This document shows positions 20,651-34,640 of a stretch of DNA of 64,000 bases, in pieces. Origin of the DNA: Sugiyamaella lignohabitans (lineage: Eukaryota; Ascomycota; Dipodascomycetes; Dipodascales; Trichomonascaceae); contig NC_031674.1 of NCBI RefSeq assembly GCF_001640025.1, positions 2,418,001-2,482,000 on the forward strand, in the 5' to 3' direction. A program made the translations under genes and the position numbers. Below the pieces are notes generated by a model. It saw only the letters and a list, made by a program, of their open reading frames with translations, was not told where the DNA came from and did no database searches. The stretch's first letter is position 1, and each line of letters begins with the position of its first letter.

Positions 20651-21277
20651 ATGAGAAACTCACTCAAAGCCTTGCTACTCGTTCTACTTTTAGGCGATGT
20701 GTCTGCCAAAAAAAGTAGTAAAACTTCGAACAAGGCACCGGCGATAACGTCAGTACCCATTAATACGGATATATCTAATATACTTGATCAAGTGTTCAAA
20801 AATATGAAATATCAGGCGCCAAAGGATTGTAAACCACTTCCAGGAGGATCGATTGTAAATGTATGCAATAACGGCACAGATCCCTTACTGAAAATCAAAG
20901 AATTCACTATAGATCCATATCCATTGGTCCCGGGTCATGTCACATTCAACATGATTTATGAACTGGAGAAGGAAATTCCACAAGGAACATATCTTCGGAT
21001 CACTAGTTTTTCAGAAGATGGTCCCATATTTGACGGACAAGTAGACTTTTGTCAGTATGCTACATTTGCAGAAATAAAATGTCCCGTTCCTGCTAGTAAT
21101 GAGCCATTACATATGAAACAAGTATTGGAAGTGCCGGATGACGTTCCAAGAGGTGTATACTCTTTTTTCTTCACGGCCTGGAGTCCAGACAATGAGCTGT
21201 TCACCGGTATTGCTGCTAACATGCAAATCGATAACAAGAAGCTGTTCATACCATCTGTCCATGGAGACGACCTATAA
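20651..21277 (+). CDS. NPC2: NPC2-like sterol/lipid-transfer protein (ML domain)
   Basis: A 208-residue secretory/vacuolar protein. A signal peptide (MRNSLKALLLVLLLGDVSA) and a Ser/Lys/Thr-rich spacer precede an MD-2-related lipid-recognition domain from about residue 60. Six Cys suited to the ML fold are visible (DCKP, VCNNG, FCQY, KCPVP). Characteristic segments are LLKIKEFTIDPYPLVPG and RGVYSFFFTAWSPDNELF. In yeast Npc2 binds sterols and other lipids in the vacuole lumen and hands them to the membrane protein Ncr1. It converges with SPC25 across 68 bp. It is longer than the ~173-residue S. cerevisiae protein because of the N-terminal spacer. Confidence 0.9.
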   Translation: MRNSLKALLLVLLLGDVSAKKSSKTSNKAPAITSVPINTDISNILDQVFKNMKYQAPKDCKPLPGGSIVNVCNNGTDPLLKIKEFTIDPYPLVPGHVTFNMIYELEKEIPQGTYLRITSFSEDGPIFDGQVDFCQYATFAEIKCPVPASNEPLHMKQVLEVPDDVPRGVYSFFFTAWSPDNELFTGIAANMQIDNKKLFIPSVHGDDL

Positions 21278-21345
21278 CAGTACCAATAAACATACCACAG
21301 TATAATTTATCCAACCACATATAGTTAGTTGAATAGTGGATAATT

Positions 21346-22077
21346 TCATACCATATCTTTAAAAGCCTTTCGTATATCACGCAAAAACAAGCTTAATTTT
21401 CTAGAGCTGTTAAGCGACGTTAAAGCTTGGTCAACTATCAACCCATTCAAAGCTGGACTAGTACTAAGAACTTTATAGTCCCTCTCGCTCAAGTCCATAA
21501 CACACGAAAACTCCCTATCAGCTGCATTAGGATCAATGTTGGTAAACTTGAATCCTATCACGTCATCTGAGACCCCCTCAATAGAAACGCCAAGGGTTGA
21601 TTCCCACAGTTCTAACTCTGGTTGATTTTTACTAGACTCCTGAATTATCGTCTGCTTTATTTTTGAATGACTCTCCTTCATTTTTAATATAGATTGCCGA
21701 AGCTCAGAGATCTGTTTTTCCAGAGTCTTCTGTGTTTCTGTCATTTGTTCTCTTTTCAAAGAATAGTCTCTTATAGCTCTATTTGTTTCTTCCAACTCTT
21801 CTTGCTCCTTTGCTCGCAGCTTGGCATTTTCAACATCTTTCTGATGCAGTGACTCAATTTCTGCTAATAGAGATTTTTCAGTTTCTTTGTTTTTACTCAG
21901 TGTTAAGTTGAACTCATTCTTGGATTCGACAATTTTCTCCTTATTACTAGAGAGATACTCGTCAAACTGAGATCGAAAATTGTCCATTCGATTTTGGAGC
22001 TCCCCAAAGTTTACAATCAAAGAAGGTACTTCGACGCCTTCGGAGCTCACCGTTCTTATTGAAGCTAGAGAAGACAT
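21346..22077 (-). CDS. SPC25: Kinetochore Ndc80-complex subunit Spc25
   Basis: A 243-residue protein with a long central coiled coil (about residues 25-130, rich in Glu/Lys/Gln with heptad leucines). A small globular C-terminal domain follows, beginning ELWESTLGVSIEGVSDDVIGFKFTNID, the Spc25 RWD-like fold that pairs with Spc24. The ending SSRKLSLFLRDIRKAFKD also fits the family. It anchors the Ndc80 complex to the inner kinetochore (Mis12 complex, CENP-T/Cnn1). No intron is needed. Length is close to yeast Spc25 (221). The start is the first ATG. It converges with NPC2. Confidence 0.85.
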   Translation of the reverse strand: MSSLASIRTVSSEGVEVPSLIVNFGELQNRMDNFRSQFDEYLSSNKEKIVESKNEFNLTLSKNKETEKSLLAEIESLHQKDVENAKLRAKEQEELEETNRAIRDYSLKREQMTETQKTLEKQISELRQSILKMKESHSKIKQTIIQESSKNQPELELWESTLGVSIEGVSDDVIGFKFTNIDPNAADREFSCVMDLSERDYKVLSTSPALNGLIVDQALTSLNSSRKLSLFLRDIRKAFKDMV

Positions 22078-22491
22078 TTTTGACCAAAGATGAAGAAAAT
22101 AGGATAACTACGAGAGCAGATGCGTGTCGCGTCCGTTTGTTTATAGCCGATCACTGCGGATGCTGATCGACGGAGGGTAAATGGAATATGTACGACCCTG
22201 CATGGGTGTTGCAATAATACAACTGAGCTTAACATATATTTGCTCTTAAGTTATAATTTTATAAAAAGAATATAGGACAAAAAAAATAAAAAATGAAGTT
22301 CAGGAAGAATAATATCGTATTTACTAAATCCATTAATTGCAATTGACTATTAGATTTTGTGCTTGACTGACCACTTCATGTAGGAGATATAGCCGCGGCA
22401 GCGCATGCACCTATATGTCCGTCTCTAAAATATCTGCCAATTTTCCAAAAAGTTGATCTGACCCTCAGTTTACTTTGAATATAGATTCACA
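22078..22491. other. Divergent intergenic region SPC25-KEL3
   Basis: 414 bp shared promoter region. It is A/T-rich with an A tract at ~22279-22293 and a GC-richer stretch near 22390-22410. No RNA gene or repeat recognised. Confidence 0.4.
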
Positions 22492-24396
22492 ATGGGCAAG
22501 AAAGACAAAAAAAGTAAAGAGGCCAAAAAGGCCAGGTCTCTTGAAAAGCAGCAAAAGGCTCAAGCTAAATCTGAGAATAAAGAGAAAAAAATGGCCAAAA
22601 AAGTCGGTGAAGATGACGATGACATGGGGATTGATGAAATATTAGCTAGTTATGCAAAGCAGCAGGAGGAGTTCGAAGCAGTTACGATTTCAACTTGTAA
22701 CCGGCCATCTAAAAGAACCAACGCTGCAATGGTTGCTAATCCTGTACATGGAAAGAAAGAGCTTTTTATTTTTGGGGGTGAATCAACCACATCTGCTGGT
22801 TTAGCGGTTTTTTATAATGATCTGTTCCAATACTCAATTGAATCAGATCAATGGCGTAAAATATCATCGCCCAACACACCTCTACCTAGAAGTGGCCACT
22901 CTATGTGTGTGCATCCTAGTGGAATAATTTTGCTATTTGGTGGTGAGTTCTCATCACCAAAGCAGTCGACTTTTTACCACTATGGTGACACCTGGATTCT
23001 CGATGCGCACTCTAAGGAATGGACTAAAGTAGAAAATAAAAAGGGCCCAACAGCCAGATCTGGTCATCGAATGACCTATTGGAAAAATTATATTCTTCTA
23101 CATGGTGGTTTCAGAGATCTAAGTGCGTCTACGACTTATCTATCAGACTTGTGGGCTTTCGACGTTACCTCGTATAAATGGCATCAAATTGAATGGCCAA
23201 CCAGTCATATGGCACCTGATGCTCGCAGTGGTCATAGCATGGTTCCTACTGGAGAGGGTGCAATTATCTGGGGAGGCTATTCCAAGGTCAAGGCTGGCAA
23301 GGGTTTACAAAAGGGCAAAGTGCACACAGATTCTTGGCTTTTAAAGATGAAATCTGATTTAAAAGGAGTGAGATGGGAACGTAGGAAGAAATCTGGCTTT
23401 GCTCCAAGTCCAAGAGTTGGCTGTTCAATGGTACACCACAAGGGCCGAGGTGTTCTTTTTGGAGGTGTGTATGATACTGATGAGACAGAAGAATCTTTGG
23501 ACAGTATTTTTTACAACACTTTATTTGCATACCAAATAGAGATGAACAGATGGTTTGCTCTTTCATTAAGGGCGCCCAAAAAGAAGAAGGTCCAGGTATC
23601 GAGTTCAAAGCCTGAAGATCGACATGCGGAGCTGGAAGCCACTTTATCTCAGTTGCTTAGTGATAAACTGAAACCTGAAGAGGATGAAGAAGTAGACGCG
23701 CTCTCGAAAACACCCAGCTCGGAAAGCAGTAAACAAAATAGTGATGACGAAGATGCTCATCCAGCAAAAGAATATCCTGTTGTTGCATCTATGCCGCATC
23801 CCAGATTTAACTCTACCACGGCTGTTGTTGATGACACGCTATTTATTTTTGGTGGAGTGTACGAACATGGAGAAAGAGAGTATAATTTAGATAGTATGTA
23901 CTCTCTGGACCTTGGCAAACTAGACGGTTTGAAAGTCTACTGGGAAGATTTGCGAGAGTTAGAAGAAGGAGGCTCGGATGAGGAAGATGATGACGATGAA
24001 GATGACGAAGAGGGTGATGAAGATGAGGATGACGAAGAAGATGGTCATGGTGATGACGATGATGAACAAGAGGAAGAGGAGGAAGAAGAGGAGGAAGAGC
24101 CTGAGCCTGAAGGCATTCCTGATCCTAGACCATGGCTACCTCACCCCAAGCCATTTGAATCTCTGCGAGATTTTTATATTCGTACATCTGCTCAATTTAT
24201 TGATTGGGCTTTGACTAATAACAAAGACGCTAGAGGTAAGGATCTTAAAAAGGTTGCATTTGATTTAGCTGAAGATAGATGGTGGGAAAGAAGAGAGGAG
24301 GTGCGTGTTGCAGAAGACAAGTATGAAGAAATGGGAGGTGTTGGCGAAGTTATCGAGAGAGATGCATCTAGTAGAACTGGCAAGGGTAGAAGGTAG
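22492..24396 (+). CDS. KEL3: Kelch-repeat protein, Kel3/KLHDC4 type
   Basis: A 634-residue protein. A very basic N-terminus (MGKKDKKSKEAKKARS) is followed by the family-specific acidic DDMGIDEILASY and a six-bladed kelch propeller (about residues 65-470). Repeated signatures are LFIFGGE, RSGHSMCVH, LLHGGF, RSGHSM and LFGGVY. A strongly acidic stretch (about 493-537, runs of Asp and Glu) precedes the conserved C-terminal PRPWLPHPKPFESLRDFYIRT block shared with yeast Kel3 (651 residues). Function in yeast is poorly defined, though the protein is cytoplasmic and conserved to human KLHDC4. The long acidic and basic tracts explain spurious overlapping frames. Confidence 0.9.
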   Translation: MGKKDKKSKEAKKARSLEKQQKAQAKSENKEKKMAKKVGEDDDDMGIDEILASYAKQQEEFEAVTISTCNRPSKRTNAAMVANPVHGKKELFIFGGESTTSAGLAVFYNDLFQYSIESDQWRKISSPNTPLPRSGHSMCVHPSGIILLFGGEFSSPKQSTFYHYGDTWILDAHSKEWTKVENKKGPTARSGHRMTYWKNYILLHGGFRDLSASTTYLSDLWAFDVTSYKWHQIEWPTSHMAPDARSGHSMVPTGEGAIIWGGYSKVKAGKGLQKGKVHTDSWLLKMKSDLKGVRWERRKKSGFAPSPRVGCSMVHHKGRGVLFGGVYDTDETEESLDSIFYNTLFAYQIEMNRWFALSLRAPKKKKVQVSSSKPEDRHAELEATLSQLLSDKLKPEEDEEVDALSKTPSSESSKQNSDDEDAHPAKEYPVVASMPHPRFNSTTAVVDDTLFIFGGVYEHGEREYNLDSMYSLDLGKLDGLKVYWEDLRELEEGGSDEEDDDDEDDEEGDEDEDDEEDGHGDDDDEQEEEEEEEEEEPEPEGIPDPRPWLPHPKPFESLRDFYIRTSAQFIDWALTNNKDARGKDLKKVAFDLAEDRWWERREEVRVAEDKYEEMGGVGEVIERDASSRTGKGRR

Positions 24397-24618
24397 ATTT
24401 AATTACCGTATAGTAAGTTATGTAATTGTAATGTTTAGTTGACATTTACAGGAATGTTAAGTAAATTCCAGAAATAAGTTGTGAGATTCAAAATTATTTA
24501 TTAAAGCTACAAACCGGGAGTTGACCAGCTACTCAAATCCCACATCTATGCAAGGGTAATGGAAAACCCAGTAGGAAAACATTACCAGACCTTTGTAGCA
24601 CTCCTCAGAATAAGCTAT

Positions 24619-24820
24619 TTAACAGATGATGCAGAGCAAAGGAGCAGTATCTAAATGTTAGAGCCAGGTCACGGAAAGTACAAATCGCAAAATACTTACC
24701 CTTGGGAGGAGGAAGAGCATACTGATCCTTGGGTTGTTCAAACTCAACTGGCTTGGAGTCAGAAGAGGTAGCGGCATTGTCAGCGACGACAGTAATGGGG
24801 GTGTTAGAGTATTGAGTCAT
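24619..24820 (-). CDS. Short spliced gene, 50-residue protein with Cys-containing hydrophobic tail
   Basis: Exon 1 (24820-24700) encodes a Ser/Thr/Asp-rich N-terminus ending DQYALPPPK. It is followed by a strong donor GTAAGTAT. A 49-nt intron ends CTCTAACATTTAG. Exon 2 (24650-24619) adds DTAPLLCIIC and a stop. The product would be 50 residues with a proline linker and a short hydrophobic C-terminus bearing two cysteines, possibly lipidated or membrane-associated. The unspliced frame reads 71 codons, but its last 31 residues derive from intron sequence. A TATA-like TATATAA (minus strand) lies ~70 bp upstream of the ATG, fitting an inducible or highly expressed small gene. Family not recognised. 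A resemblance to Cys-rich tail-anchored stress peptides is only superficial. Confidence 0.5.
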
Positions 24821-25516
24821 TGTTGAGATTGGTTGATTGTTTGTGTGTGGAGAGAACTATCCAGACAGAGGGATCTAGTCTGTTTATATAGTTTTCCAAG
24901 ATCCTATTTTGTCAGAGAAATAGGATATTTATTTAGCATACGAACTACGAAGCTCGCAGAGGGTTCCCAGATTTTACAATGCCATCTGGAAAACTGATAG
25001 ATAGATTTGATTATCTGGACAAATACGGAAAGGATCCGACAGCGTTGGATGTCTCATATTCAACTACAACTTTCCATTTCTGGAACTATAAAGGATTTGA
25101 GAAGGTCCTAAGGTCCTAAGAATCCAATATCTCACACATGTTCAAGTGTTCTGGGGGTTTCTTGTATTATATGGCTAAAAGAGGAATATGCATTGTAAAT
25201 CTTTCAGGGGGTTTCAGACTTCCGCTTATCGGTCAAATGTGGGATGGTTCTTCTACAATGTCTCGGTATCTATCAAATGCTAGTGAACTTATTTACCGCA
25301 CAGTAGATACAGCGATTGAACAGATTGAACACCGTTCCATCCGCTTAAACAGCTTAGTAATGGCTGCTACTTTTTGTATTGTTTGACCGAAGTGGGAAAT
25401 GATATGCAAGTTAAACCGTCTATTTTGAAAGTATACCACGCAAAAACCCTTTTCAATCTGAAAGCTTATCTCTCAGGTAGTCCATATCAACAAAATCAAC
25501 AATGGCGCTATACAAT
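24821..25516. other. Intergenic, promoter of the 50-residue gene
   Basis: About 0.7 kb. A TATA element near 24885-24890 belongs to the small minus-strand gene. The plus-strand frame at 25138-25386 (82 codons) has no recognisable features. GGGGGTTTC occurs twice (25153 and 25208), without clear meaning. Confidence 0.4.
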
Positions 25517-26317
25517 CTATTCTGCAGGGGGTCTTTCCATACAATAAATCTACTGGTTAGTAAGACGTTAAGTGTTAAGATAATATCTATCAGTGAAACC
25601 TTACCTTTACCAAATCTCCATTATCATTAGGTTCAAAGCAATCAACGTATTTGAATCCAAACCTTTCGTATATGGCCATGTTGGATTCTTTTGAAGTTTC
25701 TAAAAAGCACTTGGTCCTTTCTTCATCAGCCTAAACACTGTGTTAATATTTGAATACCTCAGGTATTGCGTATGAAACACTCACAATTTTCAAGATTGGA
25801 TCAATCAGTTTCCTGCTTAATCCTTTGCCCTGATAATCCGGATGTACAGCGAGATAATTTAAATAATAGTATCCTTTGGGGTCTGTCCACAGTCTTTGAA
25901 GAATGTTCTTCTTGGCTTCTATGAAAATGAAAACACGCTAAAATGTTTGTTAGACTTCACCATGCATTCAAAAACCCAATATTTTATACTCACCGCTGGT
26001 AGTTTTCCGTATACACTATCGTATACAAGCTCTGTAGCCCACTCCCACCAAGATCCAAACCATTCACTCCAAGTCTCCTCACCTGGTCTATCCCAAAGGG
26101 CTACTCCTACACATCGTCCATTATCTACTGCAACCAGCGGGATCCCGTGTCGAATGGTTCTTTTGAAAACGAGTTCAAGGTCCAGGTGGGCTCTGGTAAC
26201 ATTATCATCACCTTTATGAAGCCATGAAAAAAAAGGATCTGCGGCAAAAGCTTTATCAACTGTCTCTGTAGCAGACGCAAAGTCTTGAGTTGTAAGAGGT
26301 CGGATATCAATGGTCAT
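25517..26317 (-). CDS. GNAT-family N-acetyltransferase, four exons
   Basis: Predicted exons are 26317-25994, 25937-25785, 25730-25605 and 25549-25517, for 211 residues. Donors are GTGAGT, GTGAGT and GTAAGG. Acceptors follow CTAAC-like or TTAAC branches. Exon joints restore one continuous GNAT fold: N-terminal IRPLTTQDFASATETV, a central region, then the acetyl-CoA-binding motif YYLNYLAVHPDYQGKGLSRKL with the Q-x-x-G-x-G loop. After that come LETSKESNMAIYERFGF and a terminal YCMERPP. The last acceptor lies in CCAGTAG: use of CAG gives an immediate stop, use of TAG adds ten residues including the typical M-x-R end. Substrate unknown; fungal relatives act on small molecules or amino acids. Confidence 0.8.
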
Positions 26318-26475
26318 GGATTTGTTCTGTTCGGTCCTAGTATAGTGCTAGTTTCAATTATGTCTTAGGTGTGAAGATCGGATTATGTATGGTATTTTCA
26401 TATCCGGGGTCTGGGGACTTTTATCCAGCCGCCCTGTAGATCACTTTATTCAACATGTTTACTATATGAGACTAG

Positions 26476-27726
26476 TTAAAATAATCTAGGAGTCTTCCAG
26501 TTGATCCAGCTACTAAAGTCGGGAGAATAACCACCATTTGTCCTGAAAACATTGGTGTTGACATTCTCATCAAGCAAGAACTTATTGTAGAAGGCTTGGA
26601 GCTCGGCACCTTGATCATCTGTAGGGAAAGAGCAATGGTTGTGGGGACCATCTTGAGAAAAGCCGAAGTTTGACGTAGCACCGACAGCTTCATAGATGTT
26701 ACGGGCTGCAACCATACATCCATAAACAGACCAAGGACCCAACCAGGGGTATCCAATGTTCTCAAAAATAGCAAGACCACGTGGAGCAACTAGACCAGCA
26801 AGAATGTGGTGGTCAAGAGGTAGTTGGTCAGTGTAATTGGCGTATCTCTCAAACGAAGTGGAGAACCATACATTCTCTTGCACTATTTCAGTGGCAGTTT
26901 GGACCACATCATTGTGAGTGAGATTATATTGAGATAATCTCCAACAGGCAGCACCACCGGAACCGGATTCCTGGGGAATTGTCAAGACAAAACGATCGTC
27001 ATAAGCTCCAGCCACAAGTGCTCCCTTACCATCTCTACTACATCCTGTGATACCAATTCTCTTCGGGTTGATCTTTGCTTGAGGAAGTTGTTCAAGAACA
27101 TCGACAATACGACTTGCACCCCAGGCCCAAGCCATCATAGCTGAAGATGGATGAGCAGCTCCAAACAGATCATAGAACTGACCTTGTCCACGGGTGGTGG
27201 TAAAGGCATCACCACCACCATAGGCAATGCCACTGGCAGAGTACATGGCATTCTGTTGGGCAAAGTTACTGTTATCAAAAACAATGAAAGCAATGTTATC
27301 AGGTTGAGGGATACTGATTCCTGAGTAGGCGATCATAGCAGGATATGGGGCCCTACCTGCTGAAGGGTATACGATAGTTGCATTGTAAGTGATACTGCGG
27401 CCATTTACTTCTGCTGTAATAATGAGAGTGTCATTATCAAGGGATCCATGGAGTCTGTCTGGTTTAACTGCCATGGGTCCAAGTTCAGTTGCCTCAAAGA
27501 GAAGCGACTGCTCTTGTTGCAAACTTTCAAACTGTTGCTTGTTGGTGGCACGTCGTCCTGTAAGGGCAGATGAGAATGGATCAGGGAGAAGGGGATTCTC
27601 ATAATAAGGCAAAGGATATGGTAAATTGGTCAAACCAATGCCTCCGCCATTGCGCTCATCGAGCTCAACTGCTGCACCAAAAACATTGGTGATAAGGCTT
27701 AGTAGAAAGAGATTGTTCAGTTTCAT
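26476..27726 (-). CDS. Secreted glucuronoyl esterase (CE15)
   Basis: A 416-residue secreted alpha/beta hydrolase of carbohydrate esterase family 15. These enzymes cleave ester links between lignin alcohols and 4-O-methyl-glucuronic acid on xylan. A signal peptide (MKLNNLFLLSLITNVFGAA) is followed by the family signatures. The nucleophile motif ITGCSRDGKGAL has Ser near residue 228. PQESGSGGAACWR carries the catalytic Glu near 254. The active-site His is in PHNHCSFP near 364. The common CE15 motif reads G-C-S-R-N-G-K-G; here Asn is Asp, a notable change next to the nucleophile. No cellulose-binding module is present. Such genes are frequent in wood-decay filamentous fungi and uncommon in yeasts. 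It points to a plant-biomass habitat. Confidence 0.9.
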   Translation of the reverse strand: MKLNNLFLLSLITNVFGAAVELDERNGGGIGLTNLPYPLPYYENPLLPDPFSSALTGRRATNKQQFESLQQEQSLLFEATELGPMAVKPDRLHGSLDNDTLIITAEVNGRSITYNATIVYPSAGRAPYPAMIAYSGISIPQPDNIAFIVFDNSNFAQQNAMYSASGIAYGGGDAFTTTRGQGQFYDLFGAAHPSSAMMAWAWGASRIVDVLEQLPQAKINPKRIGITGCSRDGKGALVAGAYDDRFVLTIPQESGSGGAACWRLSQYNLTHNDVVQTATEIVQENVWFSTSFERYANYTDQLPLDHHILAGLVAPRGLAIFENIGYPWLGPWSVYGCMVAARNIYEAVGATSNFGFSQDGPHNHCSFPTDDQGAELQAFYNKFLLDENVNTNVFRTNGGYSPDFSSWINWKTPRLF

Positions 27727-32121
<4,395 letters not shown>

Positions 32122-32321
32122 TGAGTTACGATATACAAAACTAGAATAGAAATTCTTTTGTAATTTTTATTTAGACGTTAAGCACGGTCCCCGTAGCGTG
32201 TCGCGTGGACCAAACGACCAAAAATTTTCCTCAACGGTGAAATTCCAGGTATATTTAAATAAATAGGAAGCAGACCTTGAAATAAAATTTCAATAGTCAA
32301 ACAGATAAATAGAGATACAGT

Positions 32322-33638
32322 TTAGCCGACCAGATTGGATATGCGCAACTTGGACGTATCGGTCGAGCTTGGTACAGGTGATGAAGTTATACTAGAAGGC
32401 AGCTGCTGTTGTTGCTGATATTGAGTAGGATGCATATGAGGCGATTGTACAGCGGTTGACGGAGCAGATATGGACGTTGCATAAGCCGCTATTGGTCTAT
32501 CGTGGGGTCCAGTTAGCGGGGACGCAGGCTCATGGTGTTTAGGTTTCAATGAGTAATTCGAGGGCAGGGAGGTTATCGATGGCCGTTGGGGTAGAGCCGC
32601 TATTGGCGTGTTTGAAAGGGTGTGATTAGTAGATGGGCTAATAGACGGCAATACTAATGGCGACGGAGCTTGGCTACTGGTTTGCTGGAACTTCTTTTCC
32701 ATAGTATTAACACATTCTATCAAGTGTTTAATAAATGCCACTGACTCTTGTAAAATATCAAGCTTGTGAAGACCAATGTCGCCACCTCTCTTGGCAGTGG
32801 TCAGTTGACTACAAGCAGGTACCAGTTGACGCAATGCTTCAAACTGTTCATTGATTTTCAGTCTTCTACGGCGTTCAATGTCGGAATGAGATGTCCGGCG
32901 AGCCTTTTTACGTTGTTCATCATCAATGGGCATTTCATCTTTCTTGGATCGTTTCCGTCGACCTCCTGCTTGTGCACCTTTCTTAGAAGTCATGTCAGAA
33001 GGTACAGTCTGAATAATGGTACAAGCCCGGGATGGGGGTGGCGGTAGCACTGAATCATTAGGAGATGCTAAAGCAGCCTGTGGTAGTGTCAGAGGAGGTA
33101 GAGAGTCTACAGATGCAAACGAGTGATTTCCATTCATAGACATAGTACTACTACCAGGAGTCACATTCGCACTGGGCGTATAACTCGGTTCCTCCTTGGG
33201 ATGATCTATTAGAGGAGTGCCTGTAGTTGGCCCGTATCTAGGAGTTTGTTGAGAGTTAATTATAGCCGAATTAGGAGTCGAAGAATTTATGGATACGGAT
33301 CCTCTACGTCTGCCGGCAGCAGCTGCCAACCCATGAAGTGAGTTGGCATTGCCATTAAAGCTCAGCTGACCACTAGTGGGAGTACCATTCTCACCTGTTC
33401 TTATCTTTGGACTATATTCACCATCTTCATTCTCTTCTATGTCGTCGTCTTCATCAAAGTACTTGTCCTCATCTGACTCATCAGCAGCTTGTTCACGTTT
33501 GACTTTTTGAGGATAATCCGGCAGAATCATAGATGTCGCAGGTGGAGTCGGCAACGCTGACGGCGGCAGAGTGAGGGGTGGTAGCGCCGACGACGGGGAC
33601 ATGGACAAATCTTCTTTCATTCTTGTGTGAATATTCAA
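32322..33638 (-). CDS. bHLH transcription factor
   Basis: A 438-residue nuclear regulator. A disordered Pro/Ser-rich N-terminus contains an acidic run (EDKYFDEDDDIEENEDG). A basic patch (GRRKRSKKDE) precedes a bHLH domain at about residues 243-315: RRTSHSDIERRRRLKINEQFEALRQLVPA, loop, then LDILQESVAFIKHLIECV. The basic region has His, Glu and Arg at the positions that read CACGTG-class E-boxes. The C-terminus is Pro/Ser/Gln-rich. The domain resembles S. pombe Esc1 and the filamentous-fungal 'GlcD gamma' group more than Pho4, Cbf1 or Ino4. Target genes cannot be inferred from position. It ends 200 bp from the MET3 stop, converging. Confidence 0.8.
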   Translation of the reverse strand: MNIHTRMKEDLSMSPSSALPPLTLPPSALPTPPATSMILPDYPQKVKREQAADESDEDKYFDEDDDIEENEDGEYSPKIRTGENGTPTSGQLSFNGNANSLHGLAAAAGRRRGSVSINSSTPNSAIINSQQTPRYGPTTGTPLIDHPKEEPSYTPSANVTPGSSTMSMNGNHSFASVDSLPPLTLPQAALASPNDSVLPPPPSRACTIIQTVPSDMTSKKGAQAGGRRKRSKKDEMPIDDEQRKKARRTSHSDIERRRRLKINEQFEALRQLVPACSQLTTAKRGGDIGLHKLDILQESVAFIKHLIECVNTMEKKFQQTSSQAPSPLVLPSISPSTNHTLSNTPIAALPQRPSITSLPSNYSLKPKHHEPASPLTGPHDRPIAAYATSISAPSTAVQSPHMHPTQYQQQQQLPSSITSSPVPSSTDTSKLRISNLVG

Positions 33639-34581
33639 AGACTATTAATCTACTACCATTGACCGAACTAGCCAATGATCCAGGAAGCAGCACAAGAAAA
33701 CAGGAATTAGGATCAAGAAACTAGAAACCAGAATCAGCAATCAAAAAGCAAAAAAAATAAAAAAAAAAAAAAAACAGCCAAATACTGACCAACTAAATCT
33801 ATCCAAGAGATGATTAGAACCTTTAACTCAAGGTAACCAGGATAAAGTGATTTTAAATGAAATACACTGCGGCCAGATCAAGCTACTATTAACTAATTAT
33901 AATCAATCAAAAGAGGAGAGTCTCACTAAGTCATTCAAATTCAGTCAGCTGTTGAATTACAATAAACTGACAAATAAAAAAAGGGGGTCCAAATTAAACA
34001 GGAATAAAACTACTAATAAAATAACTGAAAAATCGATAGGATTCCTACCCCAGAACAGCTTGTTTTTTCTTACAATAAAAGATATTACCCAAACCTATTA
34101 TATATAACAAGCCAACCAGCCAGGCACCGTGCGCTGGCTGTGCTGCCTGCCCTACCTACCGCTACATGTTGCTTAAACACATCGCGTGGAGGATGGTAGT
34201 TTTGGTAGACTGACAGGGCTAACCTAAAAGCATGCTTCAAGCAGGTCTCTCGATATAAACGTGCAGATCCTGTATCACGTTTTGGCCCTATCCGTTCTGA
34301 TAAGCTCTTCACTTAGACGCACGTGGGGAAAAGTCCGGTGGGATCGCTGAAAACGTTACTGCACCCCTAACATCGGAGGTATTTTGAATCATCACAACTT
34401 CGGTCCATGCTTATTAGCACGCGACCATTTGATAAAAACGAGCTAATTGATTGGTCGCACATGCGTATCGACGGTGTACAGAAGCAACGTGGTCCGCCCA
34501 CCACAAGCAAGCCCTCAGCAACCTTCCAACTTTACGGGGATGGCGAGCCGATCTTTTCTGGAGGGTTGTGGTCGGGTTATG
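33639..34581. other. Intergenic, upstream of bHLH gene
   Basis: Contains a long A tract at ~33749-33774 interrupted by T, and a very A/T-rich plus-strand stretch to 34100. A GC-richer section at ~34110-34420 follows. No gene or RNA recognised; several overlapping open frames exist on both strands near 34400-34940 only because of the GC-rich repeat. Confidence 0.4.
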
Positions 34582-34640
34582 CCTCCGGCGGCTGGGGCTT
34601 TGCCCCAGACCCCATTGCTCCTCTCGCTTCGCCCGAGTCG
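34582..34640 (+). repeat. GC-rich fold-back repeat, left half (solo)
   Basis: A 59-bp copy of the left half of the 135-bp element, beginning CCTCCGGCGG and ending CCGAGTCG. It includes hairpin CTGGGGC-TTT-GCCCCAG (loop TTT instead of TCC). A degenerate inverted right-half-like piece lies 0.9 kb away at 35509-35537. Confidence 0.85.
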
